DNA of 64,000 nucleotides. Origin: Chryseobacterium sp. 52 (GTDB taxonomy: Bacteria; Bacteroidota; Bacteroidia; Flavobacteriales; Weeksellaceae). Position numbers and translations under genes: made by a program. Numbering within the stretch: position 1 is the first letter of the stretch; each line of letters starts with the position of its first letter. Under the pieces are notes generated by a model. The model ran no database searches. It was given only the letters and a program-made list of their open reading frames with translations, and was not told the DNA's origin. This document shows, one piece after another, positions 1 through 7,113 of this stretch. The DNA lies in contig NZ_PEEX01000001.1 in assembly GCF_002754245.1 (NCBI RefSeq), positions 682,001 to 746,000 on the forward strand, written 5' to 3'.

Positions 1-345
1 AACAGCACAGGCTGGTTAGGCGCAAAATCATATTCCGATTCATGGGATGGTGGAGCCTACTGGACGCATGCTGGTTATCCGGGAGATTTAACGGGAACTC
101 AGAGACCAACTTATCAGACAGGTATTGCCTTAGACGGTGATTTCTGGAGTGCAGATGATAATGAAAGTATGACTCATAAAGCAGATATATGGCCTGGACA
201 AAGTGGCGGTCCGTTCTGGGGCTACTGGGATGGAGCTCCTTATGCGGTTGCTACACAAAGTGCCCATAATCCAAGCGATAATTTTGCAAGTGGCGGCTCA
301 GACCTGGTGAATCTTGTCATCAGAGCCAGAAACGAACATCCTTAA
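1..345 (+). CDS. secreted trypsin-like serine protease, C-terminal part
   Basis: The reading frame is open from the first base and ends at a TAA, giving the last 114 residues of a protein whose start lies outside the window. The piece has GQSGGPF about 85 residues in, which matches the GDSGGP active-site loop around the catalytic serine of S1/S1B (trypsin and glutamyl endopeptidase-like) proteases. It is also rich in Trp, Gly and Ser, and AHNPSDNFASGG near the end resembles the last strands of that fold. The His and Asp of the triad would lie upstream and cannot be checked. Such enzymes are secreted in flavobacteria. A strong terminator follows 20 bases after the stop, so this is the last gene of its transcript and marks the core-genome side of the island border. 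Confidence 0.75.
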   Translation, partial: NSTGWLGAKSYSDSWDGGAYWTHAGYPGDLTGTQRPTYQTGIALDGDFWSADDNESMTHKADIWPGQSGGPFWGYWDGAPYAVATQSAHNPSDNFASGGSDLVNLVIRARNEHP

Positions 346-365
346 CCAATTTTTTTTCTAAAATG

Positions 366-395
366 AAGAGCCTGTCTTTCGGACAGGCTCTTTTT
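366..395 (+). terminator. Rho-independent terminator after the protease gene
   Basis: An 11-bp perfect stem (AAGAGCCTGTC at 366-376 with GACAGGCTCTT at 382-392), a five-base loop and a T run. It closes the protease transcript. Confidence 0.9.
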
Positions 396-404
396 AATGG
401 TGGT

Positions 405-471
405 ATTTTGAGATTTTGCAAGTGATCGGCTTTGATCACTTTATTTTTAAACTTATTTTCTCAAAATCTCA
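405..471. repeat. nested inverted repeats at the left island edge
   Basis: Two palindromes are nested here. The outer arms are GAGATTTTG (410-418) and CAAAATCTC (462-470), with further partial matches outside them. The inner arms are AAGTGATC (420-427) and GATCACTT (434-441), a perfect 8-bp stem with a six-base loop. Read on the minus strand, 406-417 is AAAATCTCAAAA, identical to 12 bases of the direct repeats found at 5,628 and beyond. The element sits between the protease terminator and the serine recombinase gene, where a recombination or regulatory site for that enzyme would be expected. The inner hairpin is followed by TTTATTTTT, so a second terminator is an alternative. Confidence 0.5.
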
Positions 472-483
472 TATCATTAAACA

Positions 484-1131
484 ATGTTTCATAAATTTAT
501 CAAGGATGAGTTTAATGTAATAAAATATAAAATTGGATATGCTCAAGTTTCTACCAAACACCAAAATTTGGATTTGCAAATTGAAGCATTAGAAAAAGCA
601 GGTTGTGAAAAAAATGATCAGGAGAAAATTTCGGGTGCAACAAAAATTCGCCGCGAACTTGATAAAATGATAGAACAGTTTAGAGAAGGTGATGAACTTT
701 ATATGTGGCGATTGGACGGATTGGGAAGAAGTTTAAAACATATTATTGATCTTGTTTTAAGTTTGAGTGATAAAGGAATTATCATAAAAGGTCTTGTAGA
801 TGGTGTTGATACTTCAACTATTAATGGGAGACTTTTCTTAAATTTAATGGCTTCTTTGGCTGAATATGAAAGAGAATTAATTAGAGAAAGAACAAATGCT
901 GGTTTACAATCTGCAAGAGCAAGAGGCAGATTGGGAGGTAGACCTAAGGGTTATACTAAAGAAACAATTTCTAAACTACTACTTCTGCGCACTATATACA
1001 AAGATGTCACTAAACGTCCAGAAGATATTTATAAGCCGTTCGGATTGACCAGAGCAACTTTTTACAGGTATGCTAAAATTCTTGATCATCATACGGACGA
1101 AGAAATTAAAAAAATGGGCATTAAAAAGTAA
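484..1131 (+). CDS. serine recombinase (resolvase/invertase family), probably catalytically impaired
   Basis: The family catalyses DNA cut-and-rejoin through a serine phosphodiester. Residues 17-140 match the small serine recombinase catalytic domain: GYAQVST with Ser23 as the nucleophile, RLDGLGRS at 76-83, and AEYERELIRERT near 130. A short C-terminal helix-turn-helix follows (residues 165-203, GLTRATFYRY). In gamma-delta resolvase Arg8, Arg68 and Arg71 are catalytic. Here the positions equal to Arg8 and Arg68 are Gln21 and Gly79, and only Arg82 (Arg71) is kept. The first 14 residues are also extra compared with family members, which start just before IGYARVST, so the original start may be lost. 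This may be a decaying gene, or a DNA-binding protein without recombinase activity. It lies at the left edge of the island. Confidence 0.8.
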   Translation: MFHKFIKDEFNVIKYKIGYAQVSTKHQNLDLQIEALEKAGCEKNDQEKISGATKIRRELDKMIEQFREGDELYMWRLDGLGRSLKHIIDLVLSLSDKGIIIKGLVDGVDTSTINGRLFLNLMASLAEYERELIRERTNAGLQSARARGRLGGRPKGYTKETISKLLLLRTIYKDVTKRPEDIYKPFGLTRATFYRYAKILDHHTDEEIKKMGIKK

Positions 1132-1138
1132 AAAGTTC

Positions 1139-1280
1139 GCCAATCCAAAGATAGATTTGACCGAAATATGACTGTATGAAACCAATAATCAATTCATCAA
1201 AATAATATTTTATATTAGTAGCATAAATGGCTTTGCGAATATCATATAGTTTGGATTTACGCAATACGTAAAGACAAAAG
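1139..1280 (+). other. non-coding stretch left of cassette 1, with a weak inverted repeat
   Basis: No convincing ORF lies between the recombinase stop and the nuclease gene. CAATCCAAA (1142-1150) and TTTGGATTT (1249-1257) form an imperfect inverted pair about 100 bases apart. The stretch ends in GTTAGCG at 1280-1286, the left boundary of cassette 1. It shares no clear sequence with the attC-like sites downstream, so it could be a diverged attC, an attI-like site, or just flanking DNA. Confidence 0.3.
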
Positions 1281-2683
1281 TTAGCGGTCAGTGTAAATAA
1301 CAAACAGAAAACAAAATATGAGTGACTTATTTCGAAAATATTATTTGAGTGAAGTGTTATCTAATCAAAGAAAATTCTTTTTACAACGTATTGACAAATT
1401 AGAAGTAACTGACAACACGGATATTATAGAACTTGTCGAAAGAATAAAAAATGAATTCACAATATATCCAATCATAATCGGTCAACCTGAGCCGTCACAG
1501 CCAAGAGAAACAACAAGACAAATCAGAAATGATTGGGGACAAATGTATAATCAAAACGTTGTTGAGATTACAGTAACTATTCCGTTTGAAGGTGACTACA
1601 ACTTATTCTATTGTATGCCTTCCCATTCAACAGTTGTTTATCTCGATAAAAACGTAGTCATTGGTAAAGCAAATATTAAAGCAATTATCACATTGACTCA
1701 ATTTGATGAGAATGCATATTTTTCAGAAGTAAACAAAATCATTGGGACGGTGAGTACAAACTTACCAACGATACACGCTGAAATTAAACCTTGGAATGAC
1801 GGACTTGAAACTTTAATTCAACAATCCATAGAAAGTAGAAAAGACGTTGTTTCAAAAAAGTTTGACTTTATGGAAAAAATTGGATTGAAAGTAAATCCAA
1901 AATCAACAGAATATTTAGTTCCTCCAACTATTGTAAAAAAAGCAATTCCAACACCAGCGACAGAAACAAGCAAAACTGTAGCTAAAGAAAAAGTTCCAAT
2001 TCTTCAACAAGAAGTTTATGCAGACATTAGGGAGGTATTGTATAATGTTGGAAAAGCAATAGAGCGAAAGCCTTCAATTTACAAAGACAAACACGAAGAA
2101 GATTTAAGAGATGTTTTTTTGCTATTCCTTGAAACAAGATATGAAGCAACTACAGGTGTTGGTGAAGCATTCAACAAAAAAGGTAAGACAGACATTCTCT
2201 TGAAATATGCTAAAGACGGAACAAATCTTTTTGTAGCAGAATGTAAATTTTGGAAAGGTCAAAAGGAATTTTTAAAGGCTATTGACCAACTTTTGGGCTA
2301 TTTAACACACAGAGACTCTAAGACAGCGTTAATATTTTTTGTTAACCAAAAAGAATTGACAAATATTGTAAGCACAATAAAAACAGAAATTACTCAACAC
2401 AAAAATTACTTTAGCCATATAAATGACACATACGAACATTCTATTAACTATGAATTTACTCTGCCAGACGACAGCAAAAAAAAGATTCAAGTTGAAGTAA
2501 TGCTTTTTCACTTTCCGACAATTTGACAACTATAACTGAAATAAAAAAACACCGACCCGCTAACAGGCGTTTGGCAAAAAAGCTGGTTCAGTGGTTAATT
2601 GAACTTTCTGCCTCGTATCAACATTTGAGCTGGGTTGACAGTTTAGCGCTTCGAAATCCGCTTCTTCGCCAAGCGCCAAACCG
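1281..2683 (+). mobile_element. integron-like gene cassette 1 (nuclease cassette)
   Basis: This is a 1,403-base unit with one ORF and a palindrome at its 3' end. It opens with (G)TTAGCGGTCAGTG at 1280-1293, and the 5' arm of its own terminal palindrome (2,550-2,564) reads CACCGACCCGCTAAC, the reverse complement of that opening with one gap and one mismatch. In integrons the R'' core of a cassette's attC is complementary to that cassette's own first bases, because both come from the same circular attC. That relation is seen here. The stop codon of the ORF lies 31 bases before the palindrome, a typical compact cassette layout. No integron integrase is present in the window. Confidence 0.65.
1318..2526 (+). 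CDS. PD-(D/E)XK nuclease-fold protein, cassette-borne, putative defence effector
   Basis: 402 residues. The C-terminal part (about 235-345) has the layout of a restriction-endonuclease fold: an acidic helix (EEDLRDVF, 260-267), GKTDILL with Asp292, then FVAECKFW with Glu308 and Lys310 as the (D/E)-X-K pair, and a helix with Gln324 in DQLLGYL. This core is common in Mrr-like and other prokaryotic nucleases. Residues 1-170 show no domain that I recognise; 200-230 is a Pro/Thr/Lys-rich linker. The gene fills cassette 1, runs in the same direction as cassette 2, and has no methyltransferase partner, so it is not an ordinary restriction-modification enzyme. Its substrate is unknown; a phage-defence role is inferred from the fold and the neighbours. 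Confidence 0.7.
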   Translation: MSDLFRKYYLSEVLSNQRKFFLQRIDKLEVTDNTDIIELVERIKNEFTIYPIIIGQPEPSQPRETTRQIRNDWGQMYNQNVVEITVTIPFEGDYNLFYCMPSHSTVVYLDKNVVIGKANIKAIITLTQFDENAYFSEVNKIIGTVSTNLPTIHAEIKPWNDGLETLIQQSIESRKDVVSKKFDFMEKIGLKVNPKSTEYLVPPTIVKKAIPTPATETSKTVAKEKVPILQQEVYADIREVLYNVGKAIERKPSIYKDKHEEDLRDVFLLFLETRYEATTGVGEAFNKKGKTDILLKYAKDGTNLFVAECKFWKGQKEFLKAIDQLLGYLTHRDSKTALIFFVNQKELTNIVSTIKTEITQHKNYFSHINDTYEHSINYEFTLPDDSKKKIQVEVMLFHFPTI

Positions 2684-2690
2684 TTGTGCG
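2554..2690 (+). repeat. attC-like recombination site A (3' end of cassette 1)
   Basis: An imperfect palindrome of about 135 bases. The 5' core is CGCTAAC (2558-2564) and the 3' core is GTTGTGC (2683-2689). The inner arms, GGCGTTTGGC at 2566-2575 continuing to 2586 and their partner at 2661-2680, pair almost completely, allowing G-T pairs and one bulge. The 3' arm has extra bases next to its core, so one strand would fold with extrahelical bases, as in integron attC sites. The expected cut lies between G2683 and T2684. The cores deviate from the RYYYAAC/GTTRRRY consensus. Site B repeats the same arms. Confidence 0.65.
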
Positions 2691-5611
2691 TCATGCACGA
2701 CAGTATTAAACCCGATAACAATAAATTAACCAACAAAACACTTATTCTAAAAGCAAGCTAATGAACGAGAATCTCCAACAACAAAACATTCATTCTGAAT
2801 TAGAAGAAGCAAGAGAGCAACAAAGATTAAATATACCAGCTAAAAGACTACTTGAAAAGTTAGTGCCGATTCCCAGCAACATTTTAGATTTACAAAGGAG
2901 GTGGTTTTGGGAACTTCTACAAAATGCAAGTGACTACAATGACTCAGTTGACATAATTTTAGAATTGCAAGAAAACAAAATTATATTCAAGCACAACGGT
3001 AACCCATTTAGACCAATTGATACAGAAAATTTAATTGCCCCTGATTCAGGAAAAGACAGCGAAGAATTAAAAGATAAGGATATGATAGGACAGTTTGGAA
3101 CTGGCTTCATATCAACACATATTCTTTCAGCAAAAATCACAGTAGAAGGTGTAATTAAATCTGAAAGAATACAAGATTCATATTCAAAGTTTAAGTTTGA
3201 TTTAAATAGACTTCAATACAATGATAAAGAAGCTCTTAAAAAATCAATACAAGATTCATCTAAAGAACTTAACCAAAATGTACAAACCATAGATTATAAT
3301 CCCAAAGAATTCAATACGGTTTTCACATACGATTTAACTACCCATCTTGACAATATAAGCCCAATAGAAATAGTCAATAAAGGGTTAGAATATGTTACCG
3401 ATGTACTTCCCTACACTCTTGCTTTCATGCCCAAGGTTCAATCTGTAACAATAGACAACCAGAGCAATGATTTTTTTCAATCAAAATCAAAACGGTTTTC
3501 AATAAAAAATAGAACAACTGATGCAGTTGATGTAAGCGTTGTAACAATTGGGTTAAAAGAAAATGAAGAACCCGAAGAAATAAATCTTAAAATATTCAAT
3601 GAACAAGGAACTGAAATAATAGTGAATATTCAACAAGGAAAGATTTTACCTTATCCTAAAAGTATAACTAAACTATTTTGCTCTTTGCCAATGATTGGAA
3701 CAGAAGACTTTAGTTTTCCTGTTGTAATTAATTCAAAGTCATTTATTCCAAAAAATGAACGAGATGGTATAAACCTTAGCAATAATGACGTTCCGAATAG
3801 AAATATTATCAAAAATGCAGTTGTCGCTTTTTCCAAACTAATTACCCATGTTTCAAATGAGTCAGTAAAAGATTGCTTTTACCTATTGAATTGCCCAACA
3901 ATACATTTGAAAAATGAAACAGATAAAACATGGTACAAAACTAATATCCTTGATAAAATAAAAGACTTATTACTTAACGCTAAAATTGTGGACAGTTATT
4001 CGGAAAGAATTCTTTTAAAAGACACCCTTTTCCCATACATTCCAGCGGACGAGTTGCAAAAAGAAACTCATTTGCAATTTTTGCTTAGTTTCTATAAATC
4101 AGTTACAGGCTTTAAACCAAATAAAACTCCAGAAGAAATTAATTTTTTGAACTGGTATAATGCAATTGATTTCAGCATTTTCACAAAAAATAAATTTACT
4201 GTTGACTTTTTACTTGATGAAGTGAGCAAACTTGGAGATTTGCCAACTCTTTCAACAAAGCTTAGTGACTCTACAAAATGGCTTAATGAACTCATTGAGT
4301 TTACTTTGAAATACGATGATAATTTCCTTGACAAATACAGCATCATTCCAAATCAACTTGATAAATTCCTTCATAGGAAAGATGAAATTAATTGGGACGA
4401 AGGAATTGATGATAGTGAAGATGGTCTTTTTAAAATTCATTTACTAATTACAGGCAATGACTATAAAGAAATCCTACTTCATAAAGATTTTGAAATAAAC
4501 ACAACGCTACTAAAAAGAGAAAAAAGTAAAGGCAACAAGAGCATCGCAAAAGTAATTGATGATGGCTTTAGTGAATTTAGTGGCGACAGAGAATCAAAAT
4601 CATATTTAACTGCATTACGACTTACGTTCAAATGGTTCAATGATTCAGGTTTGGAAATAGAAGAATTAAAGGAAATGTTTAAATGGTTTGCAAGCCATAG
4701 ACCGCAACTATTTTTAGAAACTTTTGACGATGAAAAACGAGACCAGGCTTTTGTAATTGTTCAAAGCGGAAAGTTGCAATCTCTTGCCAAACTTGCAGAA
4801 TCAAATCTTTCCGATTCTGAAATCAATGCAATTTCAAATAATGTAAATTCCATCAAGGAACTGGTTCAAATAGTAGGTCAAATTGGTTCTATGGAAGGAA
4901 TTATGGAACATGCAAGAGAACTACTTGAAGACAAATTACACTTTGACTATTTAAAGCGAATTGGCGAAAACGTGGAACTGGTTTTTAAAGAAGCTCTTTT
5001 ACAAGAAGGTATTGAAGCGGAAATAATACACCAAGGTTGGGGCTCACATGATTTTGAAATTAGGAATACAAAAAATGGACAGTCAATGTTTGTAGAACTA
5101 AAATCATTTGCCAATGGTTCTACCGAACCTTTCAAGTTTGCTGTTAGTCAGGCAGAAAAAGCCGTTAAAACACCAAGTCGTTTTGCAATCTGCATGATTG
5201 AACGACCTGTTTCAGATGGTGAAATTACACCCGACTTTATTAGACAAAACCTGATGTATAAGGAAAACATTACCGACCATTTAAAAATTGCACTTAACGA
5301 CAATGCAACTTTCAACAAAATTAGATTTAATCCAAATGAAGTGAAGTTGTTTGTGAATTTAAGGGAAGACGTTAGAGTTATGGTTTCAAAAAACATTCTA
5401 ACCGACAATCACCTGCTTTTTAATAACTTAATCGCAAACATTAAGACACAAATAATTTGACGATAGACCAAGCAGAAGCACGAACGCACAACAGCAGTTT
5501 GGCGAAATGGTGGTTTCAGTGCTAAATTCAACGGCAGTTCTTAGCTTAAACTTTTGGGCAAAACTCAGTATTTTTACTTCGAAAGCCGCCACTTCGCCAA
5601 GCTGCAAACCG
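2684..5611 (+). mobile_element. integron-like gene cassette 2 (GHKL ATPase-nuclease cassette)
   Basis: A 2,928-base unit that starts (G)TTGTGCGTCATGC at 2683 and ends with its own palindrome. The 5' arm of that palindrome reads GCACGAACGCACAAC (5,478-5,492), the reverse complement of the cassette start with one gap and one mismatch. The ORF begins 77 bases inside and stops 25 bases before the palindrome core. That the core matches its own cassette start and differs from the core of cassette 1 is the mark of two separately captured cassettes. Confidence 0.65.
2761..5460 (+). CDS. GHKL (Hsp90-like) ATPase fused to a NOV/DUF3883-type nuclease domain
   Basis: 899 residues, apparently cytoplasmic. 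The N-terminus is a sacsin/Hsp90-like GHKL ATP-binding domain: N-box ELLQNASD at 51-58, the HNG motif at 78-80 in place of the usual DxG loop, and GQFGTGF at 110-116 as the glycine lid. A long middle region (about 180-720) is helical and unrecognised. The C-terminus (about 735-880) resembles the NOV C-terminal/DUF3883 domain of the restriction-endonuclease superfamily: GSHDFEI with Asp764, then FVELKS with Glu779 and Lys781, and a Gln-containing helix (SQAEKAV). GHKL ATPases joined to nuclease domains are known from restriction and defence loci, where ATP-driven clamping is thought to control cutting. A single-gene ATP-dependent defence nuclease is the likely role; the trigger is unknown. Confidence 0.72.
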   Translation: MNENLQQQNIHSELEEAREQQRLNIPAKRLLEKLVPIPSNILDLQRRWFWELLQNASDYNDSVDIILELQENKIIFKHNGNPFRPIDTENLIAPDSGKDSEELKDKDMIGQFGTGFISTHILSAKITVEGVIKSERIQDSYSKFKFDLNRLQYNDKEALKKSIQDSSKELNQNVQTIDYNPKEFNTVFTYDLTTHLDNISPIEIVNKGLEYVTDVLPYTLAFMPKVQSVTIDNQSNDFFQSKSKRFSIKNRTTDAVDVSVVTIGLKENEEPEEINLKIFNEQGTEIIVNIQQGKILPYPKSITKLFCSLPMIGTEDFSFPVVINSKSFIPKNERDGINLSNNDVPNRNIIKNAVVAFSKLITHVSNESVKDCFYLLNCPTIHLKNETDKTWYKTNILDKIKDLLLNAKIVDSYSERILLKDTLFPYIPADELQKETHLQFLLSFYKSVTGFKPNKTPEEINFLNWYNAIDFSIFTKNKFTVDFLLDEVSKLGDLPTLSTKLSDSTKWLNELIEFTLKYDDNFLDKYSIIPNQLDKFLHRKDEINWDEGIDDSEDGLFKIHLLITGNDYKEILLHKDFEINTTLLKREKSKGNKSIAKVIDDGFSEFSGDRESKSYLTALRLTFKWFNDSGLEIEELKEMFKWFASHRPQLFLETFDDEKRDQAFVIVQSGKLQSLAKLAESNLSDSEINAISNNVNSIKELVQIVGQIGSMEGIMEHARELLEDKLHFDYLKRIGENVELVFKEALLQEGIEAEIIHQGWGSHDFEIRNTKNGQSMFVELKSFANGSTEPFKFAVSQAEKAVKTPSRFAICMIERPVSDGEITPDFIRQNLMYKENITDHLKIALNDNATFNKIRFNPNEVKLFVNLREDVRVMVSKNILTDNHLLFNNLIANIKTQII

Positions 5612-5617
5612 TTGTAA
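5483..5617 (+). repeat. attC-like recombination site B (3' end of cassette 2)
   Basis: The same architecture as site A. The 5' core is GCACAAC (5486-5492) and the 3' core is GTTGTAA (5611-5617). The arm AGCAGTTTGGCGAAATGG at 5493-5510 pairs with the reverse complement of CCACTTCGCCAAGCTGC at 5589-5604. The 3' arm again has an extra CAAACC before the core. Blocks such as TTCGCCAAGC and CAAACCGTTGT are shared with site A, while the loop (5525-5580) is unrelated. The next unit would start at T5612, but no matching attC core (TTACAAC) is seen downstream. Confidence 0.65.
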
Positions 5618-5627
5618 TTGCTATTAA

Positions 5628-5643
5628 AATCTCAAAAAACGAT
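5628..5643 (+). repeat. 16-bp direct repeat, copy 1
   Basis: AATCTCAAAAAACGAT. Identical copies lie at 6021 and 8190, and a variant at 6109. This copy overlaps the start codon of the following ORF. Confidence 0.8.
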
Positions 5644-6016
5644 GAATGAGCTTAATCACGAAACTGTAAATATCGATTTATCTAACGATGTAATTTATCT
5701 TTGGGAAGAGAACGATAAATCAAAATATTCAGAATTAAGAAAAGAACTACTGTATTCAGAAGACCTAGTTATTTTTTTATCTAGATATCAAAAAGAAAGA
5801 TGGGTAGCTGATGCTATCGACTATATTGAAATAACTGAAAATCCTAATGAATTACATATTGATTACACAATAAAATTTTTCAGTGGTTGTAGAGATTTGG
5901 ATGCAGAGAATGACGATTTTATAATTGTCAACTATAACATTAATTTGGAATCCTGTGAAATAGAAATAATTGGAAAACCAATTCCTGAAGAGCGTTCTAC
6001 TTTTGAAGAATTTTAA
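5642..6016 (+). CDS. hypothetical protein, acidic, 124 aa
   Basis: I do not recognise this protein. The start is taken at ATG 5642 (MNELNHETVN), because a longer frame from TTG 5618 runs through the attC-like core and the direct repeat. The product is soluble, acidic and rich in Glu, Asp, Ile and Asn, without a signal peptide or membrane segment. Alternating hydrophobic strands (NELHIDYTIKFF, DFIIVNYNINLE) suggest a small alpha/beta protein, as in many immunity or antitoxin-like proteins, but no motif proves this. The gene lies just after attC-like site B and is bracketed by exact direct repeats at 5628 and 6021, so it may be a separately inserted unit. Confidence 0.55.
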   Translation: MNELNHETVNIDLSNDVIYLWEENDKSKYSELRKELLYSEDLVIFLSRYQKERWVADAIDYIEITENPNELHIDYTIKFFSGCRDLDAENDDFIIVNYNINLESCEIEIIGKPIPEERSTFEEF

Positions 6017-6020
6017 TAAT

Positions 6021-6036
6021 AATCTCAAAAAACGAT
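6021..6036 (+). repeat. 16-bp direct repeat, copy 2
   Basis: AATCTCAAAAAACGAT, exact copy, beginning four bases after the stop of the 124-aa ORF. Confidence 0.8.
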
Positions 6037-6108
6037 AAGATAGATACGGTTTACCGTAAAGAAGTTTAATTTTTAAAAGATAATTTTAAAAATTGATAAT
6101 TAATACTA

Positions 6109-6125
6109 AATTTCAAAAAAACGAT
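6109..6125 (+). repeat. 16-bp direct repeat, variant copy 3
   Basis: AATTTCAAAAAAACGAT: one substitution and one extra A compared with the other copies. It lies in the 200-base AT-rich gap before the next gene. Confidence 0.6.
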
Positions 6126-6218
6126 AATGAACTTATACAACTAAGTTTAGTTTAGTTTACTTTATGAATTTATCATATTAATATACGAAGTAGTTAAAAA
6201 TTAATAAACGAAAGCTTA

Positions 6219-7001
6219 ATGAATAATATATTTGAAAAGTTCGAGGATGCATTTAATTTGAATAGCAGAACAAATACGATTTCTCATATCCAAAGTATTT
6301 CAGAAATAGATTTTAATATCTTTGAAAATGCTGTGAGTAAAGTAGAAAATGATTTAAGTAAGGAAATAAATAATGCAGAATCTAATTCTGCAAAATTAAG
6401 CGAAGGTATATCTAATTATGCTGACAATAATAATTTTATACCCACTGCAAATGATTTGGAAATATTTGATAAAATTCAAGATTATTCCATAGACCAGCAT
6501 ATCTATACAGAATATTTAACTGCACTTTCAGAAATGAAAATTGTCTATATGTTCAAAACACTTGAGATAAATATGAAGACATTGATTAAAACCGCATATC
6601 CACACGTAAACACCAAAAGTTTTTATCAATGGGAGAATATGGTTTCTTTTTTTAGTAGCACAAATATTAAAATATCAGACATTCAAGGATATCAGGAAGC
6701 CATAGAATTAAGAAAGGTAAATAATTGCATTAAGCATACAGATTTAATAAATAATGATGTGAAAAATATTAGAGAATTTACCTTTTTGGATTATTTTGAT
6801 TCTAACAGCATAACAACCTTTTATGATCGTATAAAGGAATGTATAAAGAATTTCTTTAAAGAACTGACTGATTTAGTAATTCAAGATTTATTTGATTTTA
6901 ACCCAGAAAGGATAGAGAAATTATGTGATGATTACTCGAATAGAATGGACAATGAAGCATTAAAAATATTTGTTGATGCCTTGAAAAATAGAATAAAATA
7001 A
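6219..7001 (+). CDS. hypothetical helical protein, possibly HEPN-like
   Basis: 260 residues, almost wholly helical, no signal peptide or membrane span. Its most telling stretch is ELRKVNNCIKH at about 163-173: an Arg, two Asn and a Lys-His pair on one helix, reminiscent of the R-(N)-x-H helix of HEPN RNases and of the RxxNNxIKH stretches of HEPN-like proteins in defence loci. The spacing Arg-x7-His is longer than the classical Rx4-6H, so nuclease activity is uncertain. The gene starts 218 bases after the stop of the previous ORF, and the AbiTii-domain gene begins 112 bases after its own stop on the same strand. The pair lies between direct-repeat copies 2/3 and 4. A role with AbiTii is inferred from position only. 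Confidence 0.5.
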   Translation: MNNIFEKFEDAFNLNSRTNTISHIQSISEIDFNIFENAVSKVENDLSKEINNAESNSAKLSEGISNYADNNNFIPTANDLEIFDKIQDYSIDQHIYTEYLTALSEMKIVYMFKTLEINMKTLIKTAYPHVNTKSFYQWENMVSFFSSTNIKISDIQGYQEAIELRKVNNCIKHTDLINNDVKNIREFTFLDYFDSNSITTFYDRIKECIKNFFKELTDLVIQDLFDFNPERIEKLCDDYSNRMDNEALKIFVDALKNRIK

Positions 7002-7113
7002 CCTATAGTTTTGATAAGGCATATACTGTTAGAAAAGAAGTGAACAGATCTGCTCAATAAAATTAATAAGGTTAATGAATATTCCACGAAAATGATAAAA
7101 AACTAACCCCACA

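Noticed and set aside
1139..1280. third attC-like site left of cassette 1
   Set aside because: Only a weak inverted repeat is present, without the TTCGCCAAGC and CAAACCG blocks of sites A and B.
2523..2729. 68-aa plus-strand ORF across attC-like site A
   Set aside because: Its codons lie in a palindromic recombination site; the product has no domain and is a by-product of the repeat.
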